NCBI RefSeq assembly: GCF_050908995.1 | Contig: NC_135126.1 | Location: 5,146,001 to 5,210,000, forward strand | DNA length: 64,000 nt | Origin: Andrena cerasifolii | Lineage: Eukaryota > Arthropoda > Insecta > Hymenoptera > Andrenidae | Direction: 5' to 3' | Shown here: in pieces, positions 14,401-26,639 of the stretch | Layout of the letters: each line of letters begins with the position of its first letter | How positions within the stretch are numbered: position 1 is the first letter of the stretch | The notes under the pieces: generated by a model | The model's input: only the letters and a program-made list of their open reading frames with translations | What the model was told of the DNA's origin: nothing | The model's database searches: none | Program-made: the position numbers and the translations under genes

Positions 14401-17189
14401 ACTCATAGCTGATTTAAACAAGTTCTTCTCTGAACTGTCTTCTGCGGGCCAACCTAATTTACAAGATATTAATTTCTGTCCTTGATTATCATTATCCTCT
14501 TGACTCAATGACAAAGGAATACTCAGAGGATCTCTCATCATTGGCGGTAGTAATGCATTTAAACCCGTTCTCAACGAAGAAGGAATGTTGTAACATTTTA
14601 AACACATTTTTAACCAACACGCTGGACATCTAGCTTTATAAACGCATCTCATGAGATTCCATTGTTGACTTCTTACAACGGGTGGAACTAAGCATAAACC
14701 GTCTCCTTTATGGCATTGAAGAACTGGGAGGGCACTGTTCGTAGATTTTGCACAAGCTTGCCGCTTAATCATTTTGCTGATAAATTTCCGACAAGATTCA
14801 CAACTGTGAATACCAAATTTTCGAGCTTGTTTCACGAATCGATAAAACCGTACAGCGCCACAAACACCACATTTAATAGTACCCGTTAGTCCTGAAGTGT
14901 TATAAAGACAAAACCATTTTGTTATTTCACGCCACAGTGTAATACTCTCCTACACAATATCATCGAATTACAATGTAAGAATGAAGATTAAAAGATAGAC
15001 TGAATTTCCAAATTTAGAAATATCATTGGGTCAGAAGAAGATTTATTTCAAAGTAGGAAATTATAAAATGAAATTAGCCACATACCCAAGTTAGTGTTTC
15101 CACTCGTAACGCTATTACTATTTGTCGTCGAGAAAGGTCCTTCGGTCCCACCGGCGCATTTATTATCTAGCTTTAATCTTGCTTTCCTTAAAATAACTTT
15201 CCCACCGTTCAATTTCATTCCGGTCCATTCAGATTGCTCGTCTTCGGTGTGATTACTGTGTTCGCTCCCACTTTCGGACAATGTGCTTTCCGTGTCAAAG
15301 TTATCCGAACTCCCCTCTGCGGTTTTATTCCCATTATCAGAATCGTTTTGACCTTTCGCGTTACCATTTCCCTTACTTCTTACAGTATTCTCAAGATTCG
15401 TTTGAACTTCTAGATCAGCGACTTCGCTTTGAGTTCCCGACCTTGTTTGAATCCTGGAAGACTCTGAACTTGGAACATTGGAATCAGGAAGAACTTTCGT
15501 AGGAACAGAAATTGATTTCTGATTTTTAGATACAGTTAATTTTAAATTTTGGGCTTTCTTAACTGTACTTTGCGAACAATCTTGAGTACTACTGGATTCG
15601 TCAGACAGCGCTTTTACAGCTCTGCTCTTATTCGATACATTAGTTTTCCTTACGTCTGTATTAATAATTTTTGATACTTGTGCGTCTTGTATAGGCGGTG
15701 CTAGTTTTCCCAAATTCTTCGCCGACTGTATTACATTCTGGGGATTGGAATTTGCACGCTGAATTACCTTTTTCGTTTTATTCCTCTGCTCTTTATCCGT
15801 CAATTTTGTACATAGCTTATTAATATTGCTCTCCTTCAATTTCGAATCCTGGTTACAAAATTTGCTCAGCGCGAATTTGGCTTTCTTCACGTGCGTGCCG
15901 ATCTCATTCTCGCTGTGCTCCACGCCGGGGATCTCTTCCAGCTCTTCGATAAATCTTTTATTCGGTTTAATGACTCTCGACGAATGAGCACTTCGGACTG
16001 GTAAAATAAATTTTCTTACAGTATTTGGTTTATCACCGCATTGTGCCGTCATATTACGCGCGTTATTACCATTAGATTTTGCCCTCTGTAGTAATCTCTT
16101 CGCAGTACTGTTGCGCAATTGTCTTGTTCGTTGATGCTGATCTAAGATATTATTCACTGACTTTAATACTGGCATTTTCATGAAATTGGAGAATTTTATG
16201 TTTTTACAGGCCCTTCGATTCTTGGGTCTGTGAAATTTAGCGGCGCATTTCGAATTCAACGCGGTCACGTCTTTCTTAACATCTCCAGTTGGCTTCGCAT
16301 TCTTGTCGCATAATTTCTCTGCAGTGGTTTCGACGTTCGACGGAGGATTTCTAATATCCGCGACATTTTGTTCGTTCGATTTTGGTACAGGATTCTGGAT
16401 AGCGTTAGACGGTGATTTAGCGGTTGTATTTTCTGTGTCATGTTGTTGCGTTTTTATATAGGACACGGAAAGATTAGCCTCTTTAGTGCTAAAACCATGG
16501 AATGGTGGATGTTCCTATAGAAAAAAAAAAATTTCAACACGAACGTTAAGTATCGACGGTATCTCTATCTTCTGGCTGGACTTAGCACGTAATCCGAGTA
16601 TTATGAAAGACGCGTTCGACGATTTTTAGTTACACCGCGGTACGTACACATCGGAATTTTGAATTTCCGTGGTGCCGATAAAGAGAGAACGATAATGTAA
16701 ATAAATGGTGTTGATAGAGGAGGAGCAAGGGCAGGAAAGCATCTTTTTATCGAGTCACTGACATTCTCAGTTATAGCGGTACGTCAGTGCGTATTATACA
16801 CATCTGCCATTCCGAGGCTACGATTCCCTTCTAATAGGTTAACCTTCGTAATACAGCCAAATGTTCGGAGTTTTTCTGGCCACCGAATCGGCGCCGTATG
16901 GGTGCCCTACGACGCTTATAAAACAAATACTGTTGCTGGTAACTCGAGAAAGGATTATTTCCTGGGTGGCTCTAATTAGGCGCCATCCATCAGACACTGA
17001 TCGCGGGAGTAAACTACGAATTACCTTCTCGTTGTCACCAAATGTTTCGTTGAACAGGGAAAGTCCGTAGTAGATGTTCTCGGCGACGGTTACCGAATCG
17101 CTTTGGACTGTCTCGGGCTGGCCGAGAACTTTGATCCGTTTCCTGGTGACCGTCTTCGGCGGCTTCCCGGGAAACTTGGACCTTCCCAT
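5462..17189 (-). CDS. trx: Trithorax histone H3K4 methyltransferase (KMT2A/MLL type), complete, ten coding exons
   Basis: Nuclear methyltransferase that maintains active homeotic gene transcription in COMPASS-like complexes. Coding exons in transcript order: 17189-17025, 16514-15086, 14891-14325, 14233-13800, 13728-13567, 13506-13111, 12956-6196, 6105-5943, 5860-5714, 5635-5462. All introns have GT/AG ends; the sum is 10,398 nt (3,465 residues plus TGA). The N-terminus MGRSKFPGKP is the conserved trithorax start and decides the ATG at 17189 over an in-frame ATG five codons upstream. Domains seen: nuclear-receptor-like zinc finger (about 535-570), PHD fingers 1-3 (about 910-1095), extended PHD (about 1384-1495), FYRN (about 1533-1590), FYRC (about 3169-3246), a WIN-like GAARAEPF motif (about 3268), SET (about 3330-3450) with RFINHSCEPNC, and post-SET CTCGSRRCRKYLN. 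No CXXC domain is visible, as in flies. Identity is firm; small unseen introns inside the 6.8 kb exon cannot be excluded. Confidence 0.96.
7905..8500 (-). repeat. Tripeptide-repeat tract (P-x-V and S/N-V-P type) inside trx
   Basis: About 200 residues (about 2537-2735 of trx) are built from repeating triplets such as NVP, SVP, TVP, SVS and MPS, rich in Val, Pro, Ser, Asn and Thr with no charged residues. It lies in the linker between FYRN and FYRC, downstream of the putative Taspase sites. The DNA repeats with a nine-base feel, and the antisense frame stays open as a low-complexity shadow (8,008-8,508). Confidence 0.85.
16515..17024 (-). other. First intron of trx
   Basis: This is the longest trx intron (510 bp). 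The donor GTAATT follows codon 55 and the acceptor follows a long T/A-rich tract; phase is 0. No gene is seen inside. Confidence 0.85.
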
Positions 17190-17500
17190 GTTCACTATTT
17201 TCAACGGCCAACCTCAACCTCACAACGAAATTCTGTTTCCATTTTATGCGATTTTGCCCAGTCGAGGCGCACCAACTGAACACCAACGAACACTTAACAC
17301 ACACGGCACTCGCAGGCTTCGTTAAACATCGGTTAACGTCGGCCGAATTCGATGATAGCCGCGAAATACGCGCGTACTGTCAAACACAGAATCACTAGTA
17401 GTAAGGTGGGTACATGTGTTTTCAAATACACACGCGCTCATCCATCTAGTGATTTTTGCTCGAGCGAAGCTCAGGCTGTGCGCGCCCGCTGTCCGATCAT
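17190..17500 (-). promoter_or_regulatory. Presumed trx 5'UTR and promoter region
   Basis: Sequence directly upstream of the trx ATG, with moderate GC and CpG content (CGCGCG and CGCGTAC motifs). No TATA box stands out. The position makes it the likely 5'UTR and core promoter; the start site cannot be placed from sequence alone. Confidence 0.4.
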
Positions 17501-19490
17501 CCTTCTACGGTCGGTGTAATTAAAATCTCTTATGTATGTAATTTATATGGTTTGTATAGAATGTTTTTGTAAATTTCACACGCGTTATCGTCAATGGATT
17601 ATTCCTATTTCTTAACAGGTTAAATTAATCGATCGCTACTTAAGAAATAACATCGCACCGAGTTCTGAGATATGAAAAATACAAGTCGAGATTGGTTGGT
17701 ATTAATTTTCTGCATTTACGTGCACGACAAGAAGTAACGGTAGCTGTAATAGCCGGCACACGATTGGTTCTGTGCCTCGCGTATTCAGCGCTGTGTCTGA
17801 ACTCACCATAATGTGTTCTACTCTAGGGAATATTAAGCTACGGTAGCACTCGTTAATACGACGTTTATTTTACATTGTTACAAATTTTTTAATTACTCGT
17901 GCACAATCATTTCATCCATTTCGTTCCTATGTATTTCGACTTTGTTAAAGTTAGTTCGCATTTAATTTCGATGCCACGGGAAATGGTTGGAATGATATTT
18001 GCGAGATTAGATGAAATATTCGAACTACCAAGTACTGAATAATTTAATTATAACGTACTTGGGAAGTATTATTGTTAATTTAAGTATTATTAATTTATGT
18101 TAGTAAATACTAGTTCGCGCAATGTTTTCGCGCCAGCATATTAATTAAACAATATTTACTATTTGTATAATACAGAAATTCAGTGAATAGTATTAAGCAA
18201 AGTATCGATGCGATGTAACAAATTAATTGGGAATATTCATTATTTTGGATTAAATGAAAACCGTCTGTTATTACACCGCGCAACGTGTAAATTACTTTCA
18301 CATTAATAGGACACAACGCATTCAAGCATACTTTGAGTTTAATGTCGCTTTGTAATTAGTACAAGAAACATATATTGCACGATTGCAACGCGGAATGTGT
18401 ATCACGCGAAATTACGTATCGCGAATAAATTACGATCTTTTAAAACAAAAATGACGCGCGTTGAAAAAAATGTGTTATACCCGCGCTCCAAGGTATATTA
18501 ATTAATTAAACTGATAATTGTATAATGTATGCGCGATCCGATATTTAATCAAATATGAAAGGAGGAAAGCATGCATTCCCATTGTCCTGTTAATGAAAAG
18601 AATTTTACTTGTTGGCGTTCAATTATTAAATAAAATGTACGTGTGAATGTAGATTACACGCAACGCTCCTTTTATTCGTTCGATTGAAATTTCTGTACTT
18701 ACAGATTTTCTAATTAGTAGCGCGGTTTTAATTCGTACGACATTAAATAAACTCGGCAGAATATGGGAGGGAAAAATGCACGATGGAGATATCACCATCA
18801 ATGCGAGATTACATGCGCACAGCCGTATTATTTAGAACGACATCCAATGAGAATTATTAATTAATTTAATATTTGGGCCAGTCCCCTCGTTATATTTACC
18901 CAATCAATAATATTTACAAGTATTTGTTTGTTCTCCTGCTCTGCGAAGCAGTGGGTCACCGCGCACGAAATGCAAAATTCCTTCCAACCCGTTAAATTGC
19001 CTGGCTCGTGTCAAAATGAGAAAAATAAGTAATTAGCAGCACTGCGACGACAAGGATTTAATTTCTTCAAAAGGGGAGAATACGCAGGATGCCGGAAAGA
19101 AAGAGTTCACCATTCAGAGGGCTCAGGGGTGTCTACTAAATTCAGTAAAAATATATTCAATCGTCGTTCATAATTGAGAGATTAATCCTATTATAATTAA
19201 TACCGATTTTTGGCTTAAATAAGGCAAGCGTTACAATTTCGTTTGTCCACCCCAATTAGTGTGTAAACGAAGGATTACGTTGCTATATGTTTTACATTTA
19301 TGCTTGCAAAATATGTAACAAGTATTTCGCTATTGTTTACTCAGGCGCTTTGAAATCTCGCGTTACAGAACTGCGTATTTTTAAAAACCTTGTCCCCTTT
19401 CAAATTTCGCGTTTTTTTAAAATTCGTAGGTAACTTTGTTCATGGTTCAACTTGCTGCTTCTCATGCTTTTCTTATATACCTATTATTAA
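17500..19490. other. AT-rich intergenic DNA
   Basis: About 2 kb of AT-rich sequence with no ORF of known type, no clear repeat and no RNA gene that I can recognise. Confidence 0.6.
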
Positions 19491-19492
19491 AT

Positions 19493-20010
19493 TTTAATTG
19501 TACTGTTGGATGCAAGAACGCCCTCAGGGCACTCAGGCCCTTTTTGCATAAAACGCATAATTAGATTGCTCATTCTTCTCTACACATGCCCTCTAAATTT
19601 CATTGCGGTATCTTCAAAATTTACAGAGCTGTGGTAAATTTTGTGAATCGATGTTGACCAACTGACCCTACCTTGTATCTATTTTTAAAACCATACTTTT
19701 CCAATGTTCTACATTTTGTTCTCAATAATTATGCAAATATGAAATAAATAATAAAAAATAATGTTAAAAACTTTTTCCCTTCTCTATTTCTCCATTTTTA
19801 CAAGTTAAGCAGAAACTTAATTTGTCAGAAAAAATCCGATTGTAATGATACAACTGCAAAGCAGATACAACAGATTTTTAAATATTGTAGACAGTTTTAC
19901 AACTTCGCTATGTACAAAAAATATCTAACTTCGTAATGTTTACAGATACTTTCCTCGAAACTGAATTTTGGCACTGAGGCCATTTTGGCATCCAGTACAA
20001 TTAATTATTC
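19493..20010. mobile_element. Possible short inverted-repeat element
   Basis: The left end (about 19,493-19,545) and right end (about 19,970-20,005) are imperfect inverted copies, both reading outward-in as AATTGTACTGxxGGATGC followed by a GGCC/CTCAG/GCAC-rich patch. The interior is AT-rich and non-coding. Only the terminal ~40 bases match, so this may be a MITE or coincidence. Confidence 0.4.
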
Positions 20011-20902
20011 TATACCGAGGGGAAACAAACGAAATAAACGCACCAGCTTCAAATTTAGCGGGGAAATTTTAATTTCCATCCACTTTCTGTTCAGACACAG
20101 TAAATACACGAGGCCTTTTTATGACCGAGCTTGTAACAAGAGAGCAGAACGAGGTCGATAACCATTTCTACGTTTATAGTTATACAAATTGAGGCGCAAT
20201 ATATCGGGTTCAAGCATTGGGCACCGATACCGTATCCCATTTTATCGATCCCTTCGTATCATAAATATTTATGTACGCTTGAACACACGCACGCGTGTGC
20301 TAATAAACTCTCTATTTTTTAATAAGGGTCATGAATATTGTATTGCGTTTCTTCCATTCGTATCGTTTCGATAAATTCACGAAATAGATTTACATAAATA
20401 CGAGGGAACTGGGGATATACTTTATCACGTTAGGTCATCATCTCTGGCCGAGGGAAATTACTCAACCTTCATTACTCACGTCGTGCACCTCTTGGAATAA
20501 TAAGTTGCAAATGGAGGAACGCCTGTTTTTACGTAACCCGACCTGAACCCTGCCTTGAGATACTACATATTTCTTAATAAACCGCGAAAACACTGCGGCA
20601 CGACGCGAAGGACTAATAATAATCTTAATATATAAAGCAGAAAGTTTATTGCTTGTCTGTTTGTCTGTCGTCTAAAAACTTTCAAACAGTAAACTCTGGG
20701 ATGGTGAAATGTGTCTCTGCCTTTTATGTCTAGCCAATCCAGATGTATGTGACTATTTTCACAAAAAAAAAATTAAGTAAACAATTTCTTTTTTATAAAT
20801 TCAGAATCTAAATTCCGGGCGAAGCCAGATAATAAAGCTAGTGTTCTGATAAAGAGTAGTACCAGTTTGGATGGAACTTTGGTTTATTTATATGATTTAC
20901 AA
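20011..20902. other. Intergenic, no gene seen
   Basis: AT-rich sequence. Around 20,630-20,690 a GAAAGTTTATTGC motif and TGTCTG repeats resemble decayed transposon ends, but no boundaries are visible. Confidence 0.45.
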
Positions 20903-21340
20903 AGCCGAACTTGGAAATTCAAAAAATTCTGAAACACTGTGCATATGCAGGAAATTTCCTCCTAATTACAAGGCAATCTCTCTTTGCCGCCCAAATTCAC
21001 TCTAGGGGGGTGGAACTGATCCCCGAATATTCAGTTATTTTCCGATTTTGTGTTATAACTCGTGAGCTGTAAAATAATTTTTTTACCAAGTGATAGATCT
21101 AATTAAAAGAAGTAACTTTTGTCTTGAAACTTTTTTTCTATCTCTTACAGTTCACGAGTTACAACACAAAATCGAAAAATAGCATTTCCATGGGTTAATA
21201 GAATTTTCATGAGTTAATTTCACCCCCCTCGGGTGAATTGGGGGTGCAAACAAAAATTGCGTTGTAATCAGGAGGAAATCCCCTACATATTCGCAAAGTT
21301 TCAGAATTTTTTGAATTTTCTGGCTCCAGATCTTCCCCCT
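20903..21340. mobile_element. Foldback element (long imperfect inverted repeat)
   Basis: The left arm, about 20,903-21,074, and right arm, about 21,135-21,340, are imperfect reverse complements over 170-200 bases with a ~60 base spacer. Shared blocks include the AATTCAAAAAATTCTGAAAC block, the GGAAATTTCCTCCT block and the CGATTTTGTGTTAT/ACTCGTGA block. It encodes nothing recognisable. The structure fits a foldback or MITE-type non-autonomous DNA element. Confidence 0.75.
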
Positions 21341-22079
21341 TGTTAATAATATACCACATTTATTTAAATGACTGTGTTCTGTGATTCTGCTGCCTAATTT
21401 TTCTTTCAGTTTACAAATGCACGAATATTTTGCTGTTTCTGCCACAGAGTATGATTCTCTGGAAAAGCATACGTGGGAAAGTAATGTTGCTCTATCTATC
21501 GAATTCATGATGCGAATTAGTTCGTACGGGTATCGTTAAACATCATCTCCGCTTGTTTTAAGCTTAAGTAGGTATAATACCCAACCTCATTTACGTGCCG
21601 CGGGTGGTGTAAATAAAAACTGCATAACAGTGATAAACAATGGGAGTAGCAGTAACAAGTTTACTAATTTAATTTCTCATTTGCCACCCTCGATTTACGC
21701 CGACAATTCCATCAAATTAAAAAATATACACAATAGCATATCTGCAGGAAAAGGAGTCTAAAACGATTCCAAAAAATCGAGCGACTCGAATTAATAACAT
21801 AAGATAAATTATTGCACAAGAACTCCACCTTATTTTTCAATATTTTTCCTCATTTAAAGCCAGCTTTTATTATAGCCAAATTTTATTATAAATAGGACTT
21901 CAGTCATCAGTATTATCATCCCTCCTACTTTTTTGTCCCGTTACTTCCCGTTTTCGTTTAGTGGCAACACTTGTTTTCCCTACTCTGTGTCTCTTTCACC
22001 CCCTCTGTCGCAAAATAGGTTTTCCCCGTTCACAAGGAAATAAATAAATAAATTCCTAGCTGCAACCTCGGCCAGTTAC
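21341..22079. other. AT-rich intergenic DNA
   Basis: No gene, RNA or clear repeat was recognised in this stretch. Confidence 0.5.
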
Positions 22080-22980
22080 AAAAGCGATGGAAACCACCTA
22101 GCAACAACAACGCCGACTACTATTGTATTTACATCGGTCCATGCCACCCCCATTTTTGCCGCGCGAAAGATTGTCGAAACCGCGGTCGACGGTGCATTCC
22201 AACGCTCAAAGGGAATAAAACAGGAAAGGGAGCAACAAAAAGGTAGAAAGAAATTGGAGCACGTTGCGTTTGCAGAGGTAAAGAAAGGAAAGAACGGTTC
22301 GAGGGGGTGTGCCCACGCGCGCGCGCGTGTGTGCAGGTCCGGGCACAAAGTGTCGCGTTGAATCAAATTCAAATTCGAGGCGATCTAACGCGATAGTTTA
22401 CCTGTACGCCGGGAAACCGGAGACTCGTTACGCCGGGCGTATTCGTTTAAGCGCCGAGCGAACGAGTTTATCTCTCGATCATTCCGTTCGAAATACCCGA
22501 GCGGGTGTGGTACCCGGCCGTATTCGTTGGGAACGGTCAGCTAGCCGGTTGTAACGGAGCTATAAGATCTGCTGTTCCGTTTCGTTGCTTTGCATTGCGT
22601 ACTCTCCCATCCGCTGCGCCGCTGCACGGGCTTCACCTCGGCCGGACAAGTGTGCGCGATCCTAGAAGGATAACGCGCGTATACGGGGCCCCGGCTCGCT
22701 GGACCATTTGCGGGGCCATGAGAAAGACCGATGGGACGCTTATACATATTAATAGACGCGCCGCGCATTATTCATACAAAGCGGAAAAATATTTGCCGAG
22801 CAAATACATTTCTCCGCGGCAACCGTCCACCTCCTCCTTATTCAGTGAAACCTTTCCCTCGGGCTTTTGCATCGCGCCGGTAGCGTGCCCGACGATTTTC
22901 GGACGCGCCGGATGCTTTATAGGAAATACAGACTGCACGGATGCAGGTGGAGACTCGATTAAGTGGCTAGATTGAGGGGG
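22080..22980. other. GC- and CpG-rich block
   Basis: GC content and CpG frequency rise sharply relative to both flanks (a GCGCGCGCGTG stretch near 22,315 and many CGCG and CGG words). Overlapping ORFs occur on both strands but none has a recognisable domain; they follow from low stop-codon density. It could be an unannotated promoter, enhancer or ncRNA exon. Confidence 0.45.
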
Positions 22981-24785
22981 GGTGGGGTGGGATTAGCGGT
23001 GGTGCATTTCGGTATGAAATGCTCTGCTTGGGTAAATTGGTTTTTGTTTTTTGCGGGGGATGAGCCGAGTTGGAAGTAGGGCTGTATAATTCCGGCATCG
23101 CGTGGGCAAGTGTTTTTCTATTCCATTTAATTCTGATTGCCTCTTGTTAAGGTTATTTTAGGGCGGGGGCAAGTCTAATAAATATTCTCGCCTGTTAAAT
23201 GATTGAGGATCGTGTCAGAAGTAAACGATTTTATTCGCAGAGGAAATAATGTCGCGCGGCTTGATTGTGTCAGCTGTCACAGGGCATTATTGCTGTATGC
23301 ATTTTTGATACAGCGGGTAATGGAAACCGCGGATAACAGAAGCTTAGATAATCGAGGTCGGGCCGTAGTTATGTTCTTCGTCGGTTTGCAAAAGGGACAA
23401 AGAGTTATGCCCAAGAGCATGGTAAATATAAATTAAATTATCGATTCGGAGACCTTACCTTTAGCCCTGTGCTTGGGAGTCAGGAGAGACGAATCAGGCC
23501 ACGCTGAAAAATATATCAGTATATGAATTTAATATTCAAGAATACAAACGACTTAATTCAATATAAACAGCAGCGAATGCATTTTATGTCAGAGCAAATT
23601 GTTTTGTTCTGTTTACAGTAGAGGTACTTTACAACGAAGCTTCCGTGAACCGAGGTAAGTATTCAATTCCTTGTTTTCTCGGTTTTCACTTAACGTGGGT
23701 GCAGCGAATTATGATTGTATATTCTAAGAATATTATTCTTCGGAACTGAGTAAACTCAAAGCACGTAGATGTTCCTTTATATTGTTGCAAGGGCTTACGG
23801 ACAAAAATGAATTTTGCTAACCTTTATATTTAATTATAAATAATTATTATAAAACACAATTTTTGACAGTGAGTGCGTTTTTTGTTTGGTAAAAACTTTA
23901 GTAATTACATGGGCGATTTAAAAACAATTTATAAGCTTGATATTAAATTCAAGCATGTATTACCTACTATTTTACCGCTTTTCCAAAAAAGTATTACTTT
24001 TTAATTGGTTTTTATTGATTTTAATTTTCTGTTTTTACCAGTTCTGCCGCTCCGGGCGGTTGCCCTGTTTGCACCCCCGTGGCTCTGCTGAAATGTTATT
24101 AAATACAAAAGAAAATCCCAGAATCGATGCTTTTAAATTCAATACAGTGCTCGAATATTTTGCATAAAAAACATTTCCGACGAGACAATAGGGAGAATGT
24201 TGCGAGAGCACGATGGTTGCATTGCCACCTAAAAACCGTGTCTGAGTACATGTTGTTAACGAAAAAAAAAACGATTAAAATCTCTCAAAAAAAAAAAAAA
24301 ATAACTATCCATCGAAGCCCATCGACTTTTAGCACGATATTCTATTTTACGGTAAAAGCAAATTTATCACCCGGGGATCGGATGGTGATGTAAAAATATT
24401 GGGGCGAGCCAAACGAAGTGTACTGCCCAAAGAACCTCTATCTGTGCCAATAAACCCATGACACTTTATCACAGCACGCAGACAAAGTGGTCTAAATACC
24501 AAAAACGTAATTCTGGCAAAGCACTGCCTGTGCCGCACAGTCAGCCCGAAATTATGAAATTAATCGCAGGATACGCATTTATCATAGGGCGATTCAGTTT
24601 CTCGCTCCTTCCGTCAGCACTCGTCTCGCGCGCGGGACTTAGAAAGTTGGAGGCTGGTTCATTGTACTCGGTACGTGAGAAGTACGCGCACCGCCGCAAG
24701 TGACATACCTGTGCTCTGCAAAAATCGCGCGACGCATTCAGCGCGCGACCAGCTAAGCAAATAGCGCATTTTCGCGTTCATTAAG
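22981..24785. other. Intergenic, mainly AT-rich
   Basis: Short ORFs only, with A-tracts near 24,260-24,300. No gene or element boundaries were recognised. Confidence 0.5.
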
Positions 24786-24788
24786 GGG

Positions 24789-25182
24789 CAACGTTAGGGG
24801 CGGATTTGGGATTTTCGGGAGGGGGTGGGCGCAGGGACGAAACCAAGATTTTTTTGAGGGAGAGTGGCGTAGATCTGCAAAATAAACTAGGAATCTTTCC
24901 GATATTTTCCTGCTAAATGAAAAAGTGTTTTTTTAGTATAAATTTGTCATATTTTCCCTCATATTGCTAAGTTAAAATAAGTATTTTGCAAATATGCGTA
25001 GGTCTGCGAAATAAATCAGGAACCTTTCCGATATTTTCCTGCTAAATAACAAAGTGTTTTTTTAGTATAAATTTGTCATATTGTCCCTCATATTGCTAAG
25101 TTAAAGTAAGTATTTTGCAAATTAAAAGAATTTTTCCCTTGAGGGAGGGGCGCCCCCCTCTCCTCTAAATCCGCCACTGGTA
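24789..25182. mobile_element. MITE with CAGTGGCGGATTT-type ends and an internal 129-bp tandem duplication
   Basis: The left end GGGGCGGATTTGGG... and the right end ...CTAAATCCGCCACTGG are inverted copies, followed inward by G-rich patches on both sides. CAGTGGCGGATTTA ends occur on many arthropod hAT-like non-autonomous elements. Inside, a 129-bp unit is duplicated in tandem (24,869-24,997 and 24,998 to about 25,122). No matching 8-bp target duplication is visible, so the hAT assignment is tentative. Confidence 0.6.
24869..25122. repeat. Two tandem copies of a 129-bp unit
   Basis: Both copies start GTAG(A/G)TCTGC and share the blocks CCTTTCCGATATTTTCCTGC or near variants, TTTTTTTAGTATAAATTTG and CTCATATTGCTAAGTTAAA. 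Only a few substitutions separate them. They lie inside the MITE at 24,789-25,182. Confidence 0.85.
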
Positions 25183-25446
25183 AAATACACTTAGGAGGCA
25201 AAAATGTAGGGTGGATTTGAAGAATTTTTTTTCGCTGGAGTTTTTTGGCTGTTTTTATCAAAGAAACATTATATACGTTAGAAAGGTCATACTTTTGTCT
25301 ATGAAATCTGAAATTTTTATTAAAAAATTCGGAGAAGAAGCTGCGCGGTAGCGGTTTCCGTAGAACGGTTTTTTTTTCAGAAAAGGCGTCTGCGGTGACC
25401 ATCGTATCTTAGTTATTTTTCATTTGAAACGAAAAAGGAAAAATTA

Positions 25447-26208
25447 GGGTAAAGTAGCCGCATATGAGACCCATTTCTTAGAAACATCATAACTCTTGAC
25501 TGAGAACAGTTTTATTAAAATCCGATACACGTTTCAAAAGTAGAATATGTATTCTTTGGAAACATACTGAAAAATACTATAACAAAGATTCAGTTGCTGC
25601 ATAATAAAATAAAAACGAAAGTCATTCAAATACACAGATAAAAAAATGGGTTCCTAATATGAGACCTAGTTTGTTTTTTTCCTGAAACTTACTTTTTCTT
25701 TCTTTTTTTATAAATTCGGCATGTGAAATCTATTTCTATAACACTTCATAGAAGAATAAAGACCTGTGCAAAACAAGCATTCTGTATCGTAATTTTTATA
25801 TCTTAATCACTTTCATTATTCAGAACAATTTCTTGTTCACTCTCATCAGCTGAACTTTCACGGGTCTTATATTCTAAAACAATAACATGATAACTATTAA
25901 GTAGCTTCGAAGTTCAACTGCATTGCAAGCACTGTACAACAGTATTTGTGAAAATCATTATACACTTACCACTTTAGAGGTATTTGTAATTAAATCGAAC
26001 CACCTCAAAAACTCTCTAAAACGGTATTTCAGAAATATGTGCTTGCTCAAGACGTTTAATTAATTACAATGCCACTGCGCGGACAAAACAACAAATACAC
26101 GGTTAGTTAGAAAAATAAATAGCAACGCTATGACATTCAATAGTTCTGTAGCGGCGACAAGCTGGGGTCTCATATTAGCAGAGGACGTTATATTCGGCTA
26201 CTTTACCC
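25447..26208. mobile_element. TA-flanked inverted-repeat element (762 bp), GGGTAAAGTAGCC ends
   Basis: The left end reads TA|GGGTAAAGTAGCCG..ATATGAGACC and the right end ..GGTCTCATAT..CGGCTACTTTACCC|TA, so the termini are inverted and flanked by TA on both sides. TA flanks fit the Tc1/mariner/pogo superfamily. The interior is AT-rich and non-coding, so the element is non-autonomous. The right copy carries ~15 extra bases between the two TIR blocks. Confidence 0.75.
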
Positions 26209-26243
26209 TATACTTACTGTAGACAAGAAGAACTAGTACTTGT

Positions 26244-26397
26244 AGCCGATTTTAGTTTTGCCAATTTTTCGCAAAGGAGCGAAAAGGTTTGAACATAGAA
26301 GTGGACTTTACGACTTCTCACATTTTCAATCATAAACTCGACTTCTATATTCAAACGCCCGGCCTTTTGTGAAAAATATAGAAAACTAAAATCGGCT
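26244..26397. repeat. Hairpin-forming inverted repeat (~154 bp)
   Basis: AGCCGATTTTAGTTTT at the left pairs with AAAACTAAAATCGGCT at the right. Further paired blocks follow inward (ATTTTTCGCAAAGG with CCTTTTGTGAAAAAT, TGAACATAGAAGT with ACTTCTATATTCA). Arms are about 60 bases around a ~30 base loop. Confidence 0.8.
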
Positions 26398-26639
26398 AAG
26401 AAAAGTACTACTTTTCCTCGTCCACTTTAAGAATATCTTTCCTTTTTGATATCAGCTGAAAATCAGCTAAGATATGCTACTTACCGCAGAAGCCTTTTCC
26501 AAAAAAACCATTACACGGAAACAGCTACCGCGCAGTTTCCCCTCCGAATTTTATAATGAAAATTTCACATTTTATAGACAAAAGTATGCCGTTCCTAATG
26601 TACATAGTGTTTTTTCGATAAAAAGCGTTTCTGCGCCGA

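Larger units (their letters stand above)
25249..26625. mobile_element. Foldback element with ~165-bp inverted arms, carrying nested insertions
   Basis: The arms 25,249-25,412 and 26,466-26,625 are roughly 80% identical inverted copies; their translated shadows on opposite strands resemble each other for about 45 residues. Between them lie a separate TA-flanked element (25,447-26,208) and a hairpin (26,244-26,397). The arms may be transposon ends or an inverted duplication. No transposase is visible. Confidence 0.7.
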
